Below, one piece after another: positions 9,128 through 18,319 of a stretch of DNA of 64,000 nucleotides (positions within the stretch are counted from its first letter, which is position 1; each line of letters begins with the position of its first letter). The notes under the pieces are model-generated. The model was not told the origin of the DNA. It did no database searches and was given only the letters and a program-made list of their open reading frames with translations. The DNA is taken from positions 4,340,001 to 4,404,000 of the forward strand of contig NZ_CP102592.1 in the NCBI RefSeq assembly GCF_025666195.1, written 5' to 3'. The translations under genes and the position numbers were made by a program. This DNA comes from Xanthomonas sp. CFBP 8443 (lineage in GTDB: Bacteria; Pseudomonadota; Gammaproteobacteria; Xanthomonadales; Xanthomonadaceae).

Positions 9128-10687
9128 TCATTCGCGTAAGTAATAGGTCACAGAGTTGGCCTCCGGGATCGACAGCGAGATGCCGCGCACCTTTCCCCAC
9201 GCATCGCGCCGGAACTCGAACACGAACGCGTACATCCCCGCCAGAACGAATTGTGCCGGTCCAAGGGAGTGCAACGGCTGCGGCGCGTCCTGGCCTGGCA
9301 ACAGCACTTCCACCTTGTCGCCCGCGACCTTCACCTGCAGGGAGTCGTGGTCGAAGCTGTCGGCCGAGGCACGGCGCAGGTCCATCGGCACACTGGTGTC
9401 CAGCCGGTAACGGCCGGCATAGTCCGGCGGAGGCGGCAGCCGCGGGGCCACGCCGCGGATCGGCGGATGCGCGCCCTGGCCGATCGCATCCGCCAACGCG
9501 TTGCGGATCTCGAAGGACAGTTCGGTGCCGTTGCTTCCGTTGGTGAGGATCACGAAGCCGTCGCCGGTTTCCGGATACCCCTCGAAAAACGCCCGATAAC
9601 TGTCGTTGGCGCCCATGTGGAAGAAGTGGCGTCCCGGACCGGCGCCACCCAGACGCGGCCCCAGCCCGAAAGGCCCCGGGGAGACCTCGGTCATCATCGC
9701 CGTCGCCAACGGCTGCGGCAGAAAATCGCCTCGGCCCTGGTAGCTGTCGATCAATCCGCCGACCAGCCGCCCGAGATCGTTTGCCGTCGTCCACAAGCCC
9801 GATGCTCCGGCCTCGGCGAAGCTTTCCCAGCCGCGCGGCAATGCCGTCGGCGCGCCGCTCGCGTCATGCGCCTTGGCGATGTTGCCGTGTTCGGCCGAGA
9901 GCGGGCTTTCGAAAGTGCTGCGACGCATCCCCAGCGGCGCGAACACCAGGTCCTGGGCCACCTGCTGGAGCGGGCGGCCGGTCGCATCTTCGATGACGGC
10001 CTGTTCCACGGTGACGCCGCCGCCGGAATAGTCATTGACCTGCCCTGGCGGGTGCTTGAACGCGACCGCTTCGCCGTTGGCCGGTGTCTGCCCTTCGAGC
10101 ACCTGCACGAGGGTCGGCAGCGGAGCCTCGGGGCGATAGTCCGCGAAACCGTGCACGCCCAGGCCGGAGGTATGCGACATCAGCATTCGCAGGCTGACGT
10201 TCGGGCGAGGAACGTTCGGGGAGGTCGGCAGCTTCCAGCGCTTGAGGTAGTCGTCGACGTTCCGGTCCAGGTCAAGTTCGCCGTGCGCGACCAAGCGCAA
10301 GGCGGTGGTCGCGGTAGCGACCTTGCTGATCGAACCGACCGAAAACAGCGTATCGCCGTCGACCTTGTCCTGCGTATGCGCTTGCCGCACGCCGTAGCCC
10401 GACACCGCTACCACTTCGCCATGTTTCAGTATCGCCACGGCGACGCCGGGCACCTTGTAGTGGCGCATGCGTTGGTCGATCGACCATCGTGGCAAAGCCT
10501 GGCCGGGCGCGAGCACGCTCGGGCGCAGCCCGTGGTCCAGCACGGCGAGCGGATCCTGCGCGGGTGCCGACTGCGCTTGCGCGGTGGCTGCGGCGGCGAG
10601 TGCGAGGACCAGCAGCCAACGGCGGTGCGAGGGGCTTGCCCAAGGTGCCAGAAGGCGGGGCATTCTGGCATCCGACGTGCTTTTCAT
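9128..10687 (-). CDS. exported serine hydrolase, beta-lactamase class C family
   Basis: 519-aa protein of the class C beta-lactamase/penicillin-binding-protein-like superfamily, likely periplasmic. A basic N-terminus and hydrophobic stretch (LLVLALAAAATAQAQS, about residues 25-40) form a signal peptide. The SxxK catalytic motif is S119-I-S-K122 (SVGSISKVATA). A DYSGGG segment takes the place of the Tyr-x-Asn motif and HMGAND that of the KTG/HxG motif. About 170 residues after the catalytic domain look like the beta-barrel tail of esterase/peptidase members. The start was set at MKSTSD because AGGAG lies 6 bases upstream; the open frame upstream is not convincing. Substrate unknown: a D-aminopeptidase, esterase or wall enzyme would all fit. 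Confidence 0.85.
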   Translation of the reverse strand: MKSTSDARMPRLLAPWASPSHRRWLLVLALAAAATAQAQSAPAQDPLAVLDHGLRPSVLAPGQALPRWSIDQRMRHYKVPGVAVAILKHGEVVAVSGYGVRQAHTQDKVDGDTLFSVGSISKVATATTALRLVAHGELDLDRNVDDYLKRWKLPTSPNVPRPNVSLRMLMSHTSGLGVHGFADYRPEAPLPTLVQVLEGQTPANGEAVAFKHPPGQVNDYSGGGVTVEQAVIEDATGRPLQQVAQDLVFAPLGMRRSTFESPLSAEHGNIAKAHDASGAPTALPRGWESFAEAGASGLWTTANDLGRLVGGLIDSYQGRGDFLPQPLATAMMTEVSPGPFGLGPRLGGAGPGRHFFHMGANDSYRAFFEGYPETGDGFVILTNGSNGTELSFEIRNALADAIGQGAHPPIRGVAPRLPPPPDYAGRYRLDTSVPMDLRRASADSFDHDSLQVKVAGDKVEVLLPGQDAPQPLHSLGPAQFVLAGMYAFVFEFRRDAWGKVRGISLSIPEANSVTYYLRE

Positions 10688-10970
10688 TGCATCTCCTTCG
10701 ACCCCGGGAGGGTCAGGCAGTCGGGTAGCGGCAGCGCCCCTTCGGCATCGTCGCATGTTGCCGCAGGAAAATCGCGATGCGCCATCTGCGCAGGAAGGCA
10801 AAGGCCTGGCGGCATCCCAAGGTTTGCGGGCGACCGCGACGGCCCGGGCGACATTGGCGAACAAGGCGTTCCTAGCCCGTGCATCAGCGGCTCACCAGAT
10901 GTCGGATATCGCGATGGCCTCGGAGCATCGGCGCGGCGCGTTACATGACGCTGCAACGCCTTTCGCTTCG

Positions 10971-11176
10971 TTCGTCGCGGCTGAAGCCGCTCCTACAGGG
11001 GGATCGAGCGCACTGCACGCATGCACTGTAGGAGCGGCTTCAGCCGCGACCGTATGTATCCGCAGCCGGCACCATCAGGATTCAAGATGTCACGCTGCTC
11101 GGGGCCGACTTCGAGGCGTTATTCCATGACGAAACATTCGACTCCGCTCGTCGCGACCGAAGTCGCTCCCACAAGG
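10971..11176. repeat. 206-bp direct repeat, copy A, with REP palindromes
   Basis: First of two near-identical blocks between the serine hydrolase and cobA. It holds a head-to-head REP pair (10974-10998 and 11026-11050, GTCGCGGCTGAAGCCGCTCC and its complement) and a single variant REP at 11150-11173 (core GACCGAAGTCGCTCCCACA). The stretch between them is non-coding. Such REPs are scattered in Xanthomonadaceae genomes and are thought to be moved by RAYT transposases, none of which is in this window. The rest of 10688-11445 shows no gene. Confidence 0.85.
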
Positions 11177-11238
11177 CACCACGCCATTGCCTGCAGCGTC
11201 TGCCGCTGCACGGCCTGCATATGCGCCTCCCACAGCGT

Positions 11239-11442
11239 TCGTCGCGGCTGAAGCCGCTCCTACAGGGGATTGCGGCGCGCTGCATGCGTGCACTGTAGGA
11301 GCGGCTTCAGCCGCGACGGTATGTATCCGCAGCCGGCACCGTCAGGATTCAAGATGTCGCGCTGCTCGGGGCCGACTTCGAGGCGTTATGCGATGACGAG
11401 GCGTTCGACTCCGCCCGTCGCGACTGAAGTCGCTCCCACAAG
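11239..11442. repeat. 206-bp direct repeat, copy B, with REP palindromes
   Basis: Second copy, displaced by about 267 bases, with the same order: paired REPs at 11241-11265 and 11293-11317, a shared spacer containing GTATGTATCCGCAGCCGGCA, and a variant REP at 11417-11440. It differs from copy A by scattered substitutions and a net 2-base length change. Copy B ends only a few bases before the cobA stop codon, so its hairpins may also end or protect the nitrate-operon transcript. Confidence 0.85.
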
Positions 11443-11445
11443 GGA

Positions 11446-12228
11446 TCACGCGGTCGCCCGCAGTGCGTGCGACTGCGCGAACTGCTGCACTTGCGCCTCG
11501 CCCACCGCGCCGCCGATCAGGATCACGCCCGGGACGCCGATGCCCAGGCCTTCGACGTCCACGGCCAGGCGGTCGAGCGTGGTCAGCAGTTGCGCCTGCT
11601 GCGGCAGGCTCGCCGACTGCACCACCGCCGCCGGCGTGTCCCCGGGCAGGTGCCGCAGCAAGGCGGCGCTGAGCGCGGCGATGCGGCCCATGCCCATGTA
11701 GATCGCCAGCGTGGTGCGGGTGGCGCACAGTGCGGCCCAGTCCGGCTCGCCATGGTCCTGGGTGTGCGCGGTGACGAAGGTGATGCCGTGGCAGTGGTCG
11801 CGATGGGTCAGCGACATGCCCAGCCCGGCCGCCGCGGCGAACCCGGCGCTGACGCCGTTGACGATGCGCACCGCCACGCCCGACGCGCGCAGGAACGCGA
11901 TCTCCTCGCCGGCGCGGCCGAACAACAGCGCCTCGCCGCCTTTGGCGCGCACCACGTTGGCACCCTGCAGCGCATAGCGCCGCATCAGCCGGCAGATGAA
12001 ATCCTGCGGGGTGGAGCGGCAGCCACCGCGCTTGCCGACCCGGATCACCCGCGCCTGCGGCGCGAACTGCACGATGTCCGGGTTGACCAGGTCGTCGAGC
12101 AGCAGCACCTGCGCCGCGGCCAGCGCCTTGACCGCCTTCAGCGTCAGCAGCTCCAGGTCGCCGGGACCGGCCGACAGCAACACCACTTCGCCGCCACCAC
12201 GCACGCCGGACATGCTTGCATCGTTCAT
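11446..12228 (-). CDS. cobA: uroporphyrinogen-III C-methyltransferase
   Basis: SUMT methylates uroporphyrinogen III at C2 and C7 with S-adenosylmethionine, giving precorrin-2, the first step to siroheme. 260 aa, the normal size for stand-alone SUMT. Motifs: VVLLSAGPGDLELLTLKAVK (N-terminal SAM loop), VVRAKGGEALLFGRAGEE, IVNGVSAGFAAAAGLGMSLT, THRDHCHGITFVTAH, and TLAIYMGMGR. Start chosen at MNDASMSGVR; MSGVR six codons on is possible. It follows nasA on the same strand, and NirB upstream needs siroheme. The CysG-like protein at 34.5 kb has a truncated SUMT half, which makes this gene the likely source of the activity. Confidence 0.92.
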   Translation of the reverse strand: MNDASMSGVRGGGEVVLLSAGPGDLELLTLKAVKALAAAQVLLLDDLVNPDIVQFAPQARVIRVGKRGGCRSTPQDFICRLMRRYALQGANVVRAKGGEALLFGRAGEEIAFLRASGVAVRIVNGVSAGFAAAAGLGMSLTHRDHCHGITFVTAHTQDHGEPDWAALCATRTTLAIYMGMGRIAALSAALLRHLPGDTPAAVVQSASLPQQAQLLTTLDRLAVDVEGLGIGVPGVILIGGAVGEAQVQQFAQSHALRATA

Positions 12229-12379
12229 CGCAGACTCCACCCAGGAAGAAGGAACCACACCCAAGACATCGCACCCGCCTGCGCTCCGCCGCGCGCATCC
12301 GCGCCGTGTTTCCCCTGCGCCCGCCACGCGCGCCATCGCCGCGCCCTACCGGCGGCGCCGCGTGGGTCGCGAGTGCACG

Positions 12380-12580
12380 CGGCGTTCGTCGCTGCGTCCC
12401 CAGCGGACACCAGGGCGGCGCGCGAGCCCCGACCACTCATGCGCAACGGGTCGTCGCGCACCGCAGCAGCTGCGGCGTGTGCGAAGCGGGATGATCTCGC
12501 CAGCGCCGGCACCACTGCGGCGTCCGCCCGCTGCACCTGCGACGAGCGCTCGTCACCAGCGCGTCGCTTCGCCTTGCCAG
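12380..12580 (-). pseudogene. degenerate tandem copy of the nasA 3' end
   Basis: The 437-base gap between nasA and cobA contains a decayed copy of the last part of nasA. Bases 12432-12489 align with 12661-12719 (shared CTCATGCGC, GTCG, CGCAGC and CTGCGGC blocks in order). In the corresponding frame, TPQLLRCATTRCA-stop mirrors NasA's MPQVLRLCATAASA-stop. Further pieces, SSQVQRADA against CTQVRESAI and SGAGAGEI against RGAAPAEI, also match but in shifted frames. The duplicated piece is the BFD-like [2Fe-2S] domain, and its cysteines are mostly lost. Confidence 0.5.
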
Positions 12581-12664
12581 CCGAGTAGAACGCAAGGTGG
12601 ATGCCTACAGCGTTTCCTGCGCACTCCGTGGCCGGCACAAGGGCAACCTGCAAGCCGAGGCCGC

Positions 12665-15457
12665 TCATGCGCTTGCCGCCGTCGCACACAGCCGCAGCAC
12701 CTGCGGCATGCACGAGCCGCACACGCTGCCGCAGCCCAGCCGCGCACGGATCTCGGCCGGCGCCGCACCGCGCGCGGCTTCGCTGCGGATCGCCGATTCG
12801 CGGACCTGCGTGCATTGGCACACCACCGGATCGCGCGCACCGCCGCCGGCCTGCGCGAAGGCTGCCAGCCGCGCGCCGTACCAGACCTCGCCGCTCAGCG
12901 CGCGCTCCAGCAGCGCTTCGCCGCCGGCATCGCGCTGCGCGCCGGCCAGCAGCAAGCCGTCGAGGTGGCTGATCGGCGCGGCGCCGCGCCAGGCCACGCG
13001 CTTGAGCAGACCACGGCGCGCGTCGCGGTATTCGAGGGTGTCGGCGTCGCCGCCGGCCAAGGCCAGCGCTGCGGCCAGCGCCTCCAGTTGCGCGGCGGCC
13101 GGCGCCTGCTCGGCGGCGGCGCGCAATACCAGCCAGGCCTGCTCCTGCTCGCCGCTCTCGGCCTGCAGGCTCAGCGCGGCATAGCCGAAGTCGCGCAGCC
13201 ACGGTTGCGCGGCGGCCTGCAGCGCGAGCGCATCGCCACGCCGCGCCAGCAGCAGGTGCCAGCCGAACTCGGCCTTCTCCACGCGCACCGCGGCATGCTT
13301 GAGCTCGGGCTGCTGCGAGCGCGCATCCACCGTCGCCAGGCTGAGCTCGTTGATGCCGCCGTTGTCCAGGAACTGCGCATTCCAGTGCATCGCCGCGAAC
13401 ACGTCGCCCGAACGCATCTCCTCGCACGGCTCCAGCGGCAGCACCAGGCTGCCGCGCTTGCTCACGATACGTACCAGATCGCCGGCGGCCAGACCGCGCC
13501 GCGCTGCGTCCTGCGGATGCATGCGCAGGCCCGGCTGCGGACTGTGCGCGAACAGCCCCGGCACCCTGCCGCTGCGCGACATGCCGTGCCACTGGTCGCG
13601 CAGGCGCCCGCTCAGCAGGCGCAGCGGGAAGCGCGCCGAGGTCGGTTCGGCCACCGGCTTGTACGGCGTGGGATGGAAGCGCGCGCGGCCATCGGCGGTG
13701 GCGAACACGCCATCGGTGTAGCGTCGCGCCTGGCCATGCGTGGCGCCGGCCGGCAGCGGCCATTGCTGCGGGCCTTGCGTCTCCAGCCGTGCGTAGTCGA
13801 GTCCACCGATGTCCAGGTCGCGGCCGACGCTCAGCGCGCGATGCTCGTCGAACACCGCCGCAGTGTCGGCGAAGCCGAAACGCGTGCCGGCGGCAGGCGC
13901 GTCCAGCCGCGCTTCCAGCCGCCGCGCCACCTCGTTGGCGATCCACCAGTCCGGCTTCGCCGCGCCTGGCGCCGGCAACGCCTGGCGCACGCGCGAGATG
14001 CGGCGCTCGGAATTGGTCACCGTGCCGTCCTTCTCGCCCCAACTCGCCGCCGGCAGCAGCACGTCGGCGAACGGCACCGTATCGGTCTGCACGAAGGCGT
14101 CCTGCACGATTACCAGTTCGGCCTGGCGCAACGCATCGCGCACCTGCGCGATGTCCGGCATCGAGTGCACGGGATTGGTGCAGGCGATCCACACCGCCTT
14201 GACCTCGCCGCGGCGCAGCGCATCGAACAGCGCCACCGCCGGCAGGCCGGGACGCGCCGACAGCCGCTCGGCCGGCAGCTGCCACAGCCGCTCCAGTTCG
14301 GCGCGATCGGTGGCGCTGGCGATCTCGCGGTGCGCGGCCAGCATCGTCGCCATGCCGCCGACCTCGCGCCCGCCCATCGCGTTCGGCTGTCCGGTCAGCG
14401 AGAACGGGCCGGCGCCGGGCTTGCCGATCTGCGCGGTGGCCAGGTGCAGGTGGATCAACGCCAGGTTCTTGTCGGTGCCGTGCGCGGACTGGTTCAGGCC
14501 CATGCAATACAGCGACAGCGCCGGCGCGTCGCGGCCGAACCATTCCGCCGCCCGCACCAGGTCGGCGACCGGAATGCCGCAGATGTCGGCGGCCATCGCC
14601 GGGGTGTACTCGCGCAATGTCTGCCGCAGTTCGGCGAAACCCTGCGTGTGTGCGGCGATGAACGCGCGATCGATGCGGTCTTCCCAGATCAGGTGATGCA
14701 GCATGCCGTTGAACAGCGCCACGTCGGTGCCGGGCTGGATCGGCAGGTGCAGGTCGGCCATCGCCGCGGTGTCGGTGCGGCGCGGATCGACCACGATCCA
14801 GCGCACGTCCGCATCGCGCGCGCGCGCCTCCTCGAGCCGGCGGAACAGCACCGGATGCGCATAGGCCATGTTGCTGCCGGCCAGCAGCACGGTCCTGGCC
14901 AGTTCCAGATCCTCGTAGCAGGTCGGCGGGCCGTCCGCGCCCAGCGCCAGCTTGTAGCCGGTGACCGCGCTGGACATGCACAGCCGCGAATTGGTGTCGA
15001 TGTTGTTGGTGCCGATCAGGCCCTTGGCCAGCTTGTTGAAGACGTAGTAGTCCTCGGTCAGCAATTGCCCGGACAGGTAGAACGCCACCGCGTCCGGCCC
15101 GTGCCGTTCGACGATGCCGGCCAGGCGCTCGGCCACGCTGTCCAGCGCCACCGCCCAGTCCACCGCACGGCGTGGTGCGTCGCGATGCGTGCGCAGTTCC
15201 GGCTGCAGTGCGCGGCCGTGCAGGCTGCGCACGGTCTGCGGCAGCGTGCGGCCCTTGCTGCACAGCCGGCCGTAGTTGGCCGGGTGTTCCGGGTCGCCCT
15301 CGATGCCGATGATGCGCGCCGCGCCGTCGGCGGCGTGCTCGGTCTCGATCAGCACGCCGCAGCCGACCCCGCAGTAGCAGCAGGTGGAACGGGTCAGCGT
15401 GCGCCGCGCGGCGGTGTCCGCGGCCGCGCTCGCTGCGGGCACGTGCGCGCCGTCCAT
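12665..15457 (-). CDS. nasA: assimilatory nitrate reductase, catalytic subunit
   Basis: Cytoplasmic molybdenum bis-MGD enzyme reducing nitrate to nitrite. 930 aa. The N-terminal CCYCGVGCG with a later GRLCSKG binds a [4Fe-4S] cluster. Molybdopterin-oxidoreductase motifs follow: GTNNIDTNSRLCMSSAV, SNMAYAHPVL, TGQPNAMGGREVGGM, and ASWGEKDGTVTNSERRISR. A dinucleotide-binding domain comes next, and the end (VVCQCTQV then CGSVCGSCMPQV) is a BFD-like [2Fe-2S] domain, as in Klebsiella-type NasA. The ATG shares its A with the nirD TGA (TGATG), so translation is coupled. It is fourth in the narK-nirB-nirD-nasA operon. Confidence 0.95.
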   Translation of the reverse strand: MDGAHVPAASAAADTAARRTLTRSTCCYCGVGCGVLIETEHAADGAARIIGIEGDPEHPANYGRLCSKGRTLPQTVRSLHGRALQPELRTHRDAPRRAVDWAVALDSVAERLAGIVERHGPDAVAFYLSGQLLTEDYYVFNKLAKGLIGTNNIDTNSRLCMSSAVTGYKLALGADGPPTCYEDLELARTVLLAGSNMAYAHPVLFRRLEEARARDADVRWIVVDPRRTDTAAMADLHLPIQPGTDVALFNGMLHHLIWEDRIDRAFIAAHTQGFAELRQTLREYTPAMAADICGIPVADLVRAAEWFGRDAPALSLYCMGLNQSAHGTDKNLALIHLHLATAQIGKPGAGPFSLTGQPNAMGGREVGGMATMLAAHREIASATDRAELERLWQLPAERLSARPGLPAVALFDALRRGEVKAVWIACTNPVHSMPDIAQVRDALRQAELVIVQDAFVQTDTVPFADVLLPAASWGEKDGTVTNSERRISRVRQALPAPGAAKPDWWIANEVARRLEARLDAPAAGTRFGFADTAAVFDEHRALSVGRDLDIGGLDYARLETQGPQQWPLPAGATHGQARRYTDGVFATADGRARFHPTPYKPVAEPTSARFPLRLLSGRLRDQWHGMSRSGRVPGLFAHSPQPGLRMHPQDAARRGLAAGDLVRIVSKRGSLVLPLEPCEEMRSGDVFAAMHWNAQFLDNGGINELSLATVDARSQQPELKHAAVRVEKAEFGWHLLLARRGDALALQAAAQPWLRDFGYAALSLQAESGEQEQAWLVLRAAAEQAPAAAQLEALAAALALAGGDADTLEYRDARRGLLKRVAWRGAAPISHLDGLLLAGAQRDAGGEALLERALSGEVWYGARLAAFAQAGGGARDPVVCQCTQVRESAIRSEAARGAAPAEIRARLGCGSVCGSCMPQVLRLCATAASA

Positions 15458-15837
15458 CACGCGGCGCCCTGCAACGACAGCCACACGTCGCCATCGTCCA
15501 CCCGCACCGGATAGCGGCGCGCGCAGCCCACGTCCGGCGCGCAGGCCTGGCCGCTGTCCAGGGCGATGTTCCAGTTGTGCAGCGGGCAGGTAACGCTGTC
15601 GCCGGCGACGATGCCCTGCGACAGCGGCCCGCCCTTGTGCGGGCAGCGGTCGACCAGCGCGAACACGCGGTCGCCGGCGGTGCGGAACAGCGCGATCGGG
15701 TCGGCGCCGGCGATCTGCAGCACGCGCGCGCCGAGCGCGGGGATGTCGTCGATGCGGCAGATGCGGATCCAGTGGCGGGCGCTGGCGTCGGCGGCGTTGC
15801 TGTCGGACGCGATGAGGTCGGAAGCGGCTGCGTGCAT
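15457..15837 (-). CDS. nirD: nitrite reductase (NADH) small subunit
   Basis: 126-aa Rieske-fold partner of NirB. The Rieske [2Fe-2S] ligand motifs CPHKGG and CPLHNW are both present, so this member should bind the cluster, unlike E. coli NirD which lacks the ligands. Core strands: WIRICRIDDIPALGARVL, IALFRTAGDRVFALVDRC. The start lies 3 bases after the nirB stop and the stop overlaps the nasA start. It acts with NirB in NADH-dependent reduction of nitrite to ammonium. Confidence 0.93.
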   Translation of the reverse strand: MHAAASDLIASDSNAADASARHWIRICRIDDIPALGARVLQIAGADPIALFRTAGDRVFALVDRCPHKGGPLSQGIVAGDSVTCPLHNWNIALDSGQACAPDVGCARRYPVRVDDGDVWLSLQGAA

Positions 15838-15840
15838 CGT

Positions 15841-18294
15841 TCAGTCCTCCACCAGCGCCAGCGGCGCGGCCACGCGCAGCGGCTGGAACTCGCGCTGCTT
15901 GGCCCCGGCGATGCGCTCGGCCCACGGATCGGGCAGGCCTTCCAGCGCGTACAGCAGGCGCTCGTACAGCGCGCGGCGGTTGCCCGCGTCCTCGATCACG
16001 CGCTGGCGGATGTAGTCCATGCCCACGCGCTCGATGTAGTGCACGGTACGGTCCAGGTAGTAGGCCTCCTCGCGGTACAGCTGCAGGAACGCGCCGGTGT
16101 ACTCCTTCACCTCCTCGGCGGTCTTGACCTTGACCAGGAACTTGGCGACCTCGGTCTTCATGCCGCCGTTGCCGCCGATGTGCAGCTCCCAGCCCGATTC
16201 CACCGCGATGATGCCCACGTCCTTGATCCCGGACTCGGCGCAGTTGCGCGGGCAGCCGGACACCGCCAGCTTCACCTTGTGCGGGCTCCACATGTTCGCC
16301 AGCATGGTCTCCAGGTCGATGCCCATCTGCGTGCTGTTCTGCGTGCCGAAGCGGCAGAACTCGCTGCCCACGCAGGTCTTCACCGTGCGGATCGACTTGC
16401 CGTAGGCATGCCCGGAATTCATCCCCAGGTCCTTCCACACGCCCACCAGGTCTTCCTTGCGGATGCCGAGCAGGTCGATGCGCTGGCCGCCGGTGACCTT
16501 GACCATCGGCACCGCGTACTTGTCGGCCACGTCGGCGATGCGGCGCAGCTCCGAGGCGTTGGTCACCCCGCCCTTCATCTGCGGGATCACCGAGAAGGTG
16601 CCGTCCTTCTGGATGTTGGCGTGGGCGCGTTCGTTGATGAAGCGCGACTGCGGATCGTCCACCGCCTCGCGCGGCCAGCTCGACAGCAGGTAGTAGTTGA
16701 TCGCCGGGCGGCACGTCGCGCAGCCGTTGGGACTGCGCCACTGCAGCTGCGCGTACACCGCGCCATGCGTGAGCAGCTTGCCCTCGCGGATCGCCTGGCG
16801 CACCTCGCCGTGGCTGAGGTCGGTGCAGCCGCACACCGCCTTGGTCTTGGGCGTCTGCTGGAAGTTGGAGCCCAGGCAGTTCATCAGGATCTGCTCGACC
16901 AGGCCGGTGCACGAGCCGCAGGAACTGGCCGCCTTGGTCTGCTTCTTGACCTCGTCGACGGTGAACAAGCCTTGCGCGTTGATCGCCTTGACGATGGTGC
17001 CCTTGCACACGCCGTTGCAGCCGCACACCTCGTCGCTGTCGCGCATCGCGCTGGCACGGTCCTGGCCGGCGGTGCCGGCGTCGCCGAGCGCGCTCTCGCC
17101 GAACATCAGCCGCTCGCGGCGCTCGCCGATCGGGCTGGCATCCTTGAGCAGTTGGAAATACCAGGCGCCGTCGTTGGTATCGCCATATAGGCAGGCGCCG
17201 ACCAGCTTGTCGTCCTTCAGCACCAGCTTCTTGTAGACGCCGCCGGCCGGGTCGGACAGCACGATCTCCTCGCTGCCGTCCCCGCCCATGAAATCGCCGG
17301 CCGAGAACAGGTCGATGCCGGTGACCTTGAGCTTGGTCGAGGCCACCGAGCCGCGGTAGATGCCGATGCCGAACCCGGCCAGATGGTTGGCGCAGATCTT
17401 GGCCTGCTCGAACAGCGGCGCGACCAGGCCGTAGGCGATGCCGCGGTGGCTGGCGCATTCGCCGACCGCGTACACGCGCGGGTCGAAGGTCTGCAGCGTG
17501 TCGTTGACCACGATGCCGCGCGTGCAGTGGATGCCGGCGGCCTGCGCCAGCGCGATGTTGGGGCGGATGCCGGCGGCCATCACCACCAGGTCGGCCGGCA
17601 CCTCGCTGCCGTCGGAGAACTTCACCGCCACCACTTCGCCAGCGGCATTGCCGACCAGTTCGGTGGTGGAGGTGCCGAGGCGGAAGTCCAGGCCGCGTTC
17701 GCTGAGCGAGCGCTGCAGCAGCTGCCCGGCGACCGGGTCGAGCTGGCGCTCCAGCAGCCAGTCGGCCAGGTGCACCACGGTCACCTGCATGCCGCGCTGC
17801 TTGAGCCCGTTGGCCGCCTCCAGGCCGAGCAGGCCGCCACCGATCACCACCGCGTGGCGCTTGCGCGTGGCGGTGTCGATCATGGTCTGCGTGTCGTGCA
17901 TGTCGCGGTAGCCGATCACGCCCTTCAGCTCCTTGCCCGGCACCGGCAGCACGATCGGCAGCGAGCCGGTGGCCAGCAGCAGGCGGTCGTACGGCGCCTC
18001 GGTGCCATCGGCGGCGATCACCTTGCGCTTGACCCGGTCGATGCGGGTCACTTCCTTGCCCACGTGCAGGCGGATGCCGTGCTCCGCATACCAGGCCAGC
18101 GGATTGAGCACGATCTCGTCGAACCGTTGTTCGCCGGCCAGCACCGGCGAGAGCAGGATGCGGTTGTAGTTCGGATGCGGCTCGGCGCCGAACACGGTGA
18201 TGTCGTACATCCCCGGCATCAGCTTGAGCAGTTCTTCCACGGTGCGGATGCCGGCCATGCCGTTGCCCACCACCACCAGTCTTGGCTTGTTCAT
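15841..18294 (-). CDS. nirB: nitrite reductase (NADH) large subunit
   Basis: 817-aa cytoplasmic siroheme enzyme catalysing six-electron reduction of nitrite to ammonium. Order of parts: FAD domain (VVVGNGMAGIRTVEELL), NAD domain (VVIGGGLLGLEAANGLKQRG), BFD-like [2Fe-2S] segment (VCGCNGVCKGTIV and CGSCTGLVEQI), then the ferredoxin-like and siroheme/[4Fe-4S] parts, with cluster ligands in TCVGSEFCRFG and VSGCPRNCAESG. The start MNKPRLVVVG is 25 bases after the narK stop. Siroheme would come from CobA in the same gene string and the CysG-like protein at 34.5 kb. Confidence 0.96.
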   Translation of the reverse strand: MNKPRLVVVGNGMAGIRTVEELLKLMPGMYDITVFGAEPHPNYNRILLSPVLAGEQRFDEIVLNPLAWYAEHGIRLHVGKEVTRIDRVKRKVIAADGTEAPYDRLLLATGSLPIVLPVPGKELKGVIGYRDMHDTQTMIDTATRKRHAVVIGGGLLGLEAANGLKQRGMQVTVVHLADWLLERQLDPVAGQLLQRSLSERGLDFRLGTSTTELVGNAAGEVVAVKFSDGSEVPADLVVMAAGIRPNIALAQAAGIHCTRGIVVNDTLQTFDPRVYAVGECASHRGIAYGLVAPLFEQAKICANHLAGFGIGIYRGSVASTKLKVTGIDLFSAGDFMGGDGSEEIVLSDPAGGVYKKLVLKDDKLVGACLYGDTNDGAWYFQLLKDASPIGERRERLMFGESALGDAGTAGQDRASAMRDSDEVCGCNGVCKGTIVKAINAQGLFTVDEVKKQTKAASSCGSCTGLVEQILMNCLGSNFQQTPKTKAVCGCTDLSHGEVRQAIREGKLLTHGAVYAQLQWRSPNGCATCRPAINYYLLSSWPREAVDDPQSRFINERAHANIQKDGTFSVIPQMKGGVTNASELRRIADVADKYAVPMVKVTGGQRIDLLGIRKEDLVGVWKDLGMNSGHAYGKSIRTVKTCVGSEFCRFGTQNSTQMGIDLETMLANMWSPHKVKLAVSGCPRNCAESGIKDVGIIAVESGWELHIGGNGGMKTEVAKFLVKVKTAEEVKEYTGAFLQLYREEAYYLDRTVHYIERVGMDYIRQRVIEDAGNRRALYERLLYALEGLPDPWAERIAGAKQREFQPLRVAAPLALVED

Positions 18295-18319
18295 TCGCGT
18301 CTCGCTTCGGTGGAGAGGA

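Noticed and set aside
12225..12668. 148-codon open frame between nasA and cobA, overlapping both by ATGA
   Set aside because: Translation is low-complexity and contains the decayed copy of the nasA 3' end; coupling overlaps are probably coincidental.
11996..15514. 1172-codon open frame antisense to cobA and nasA
   Set aside because: His/Gln/Arg-rich shadow translation typical of the complement of high-GC genes.
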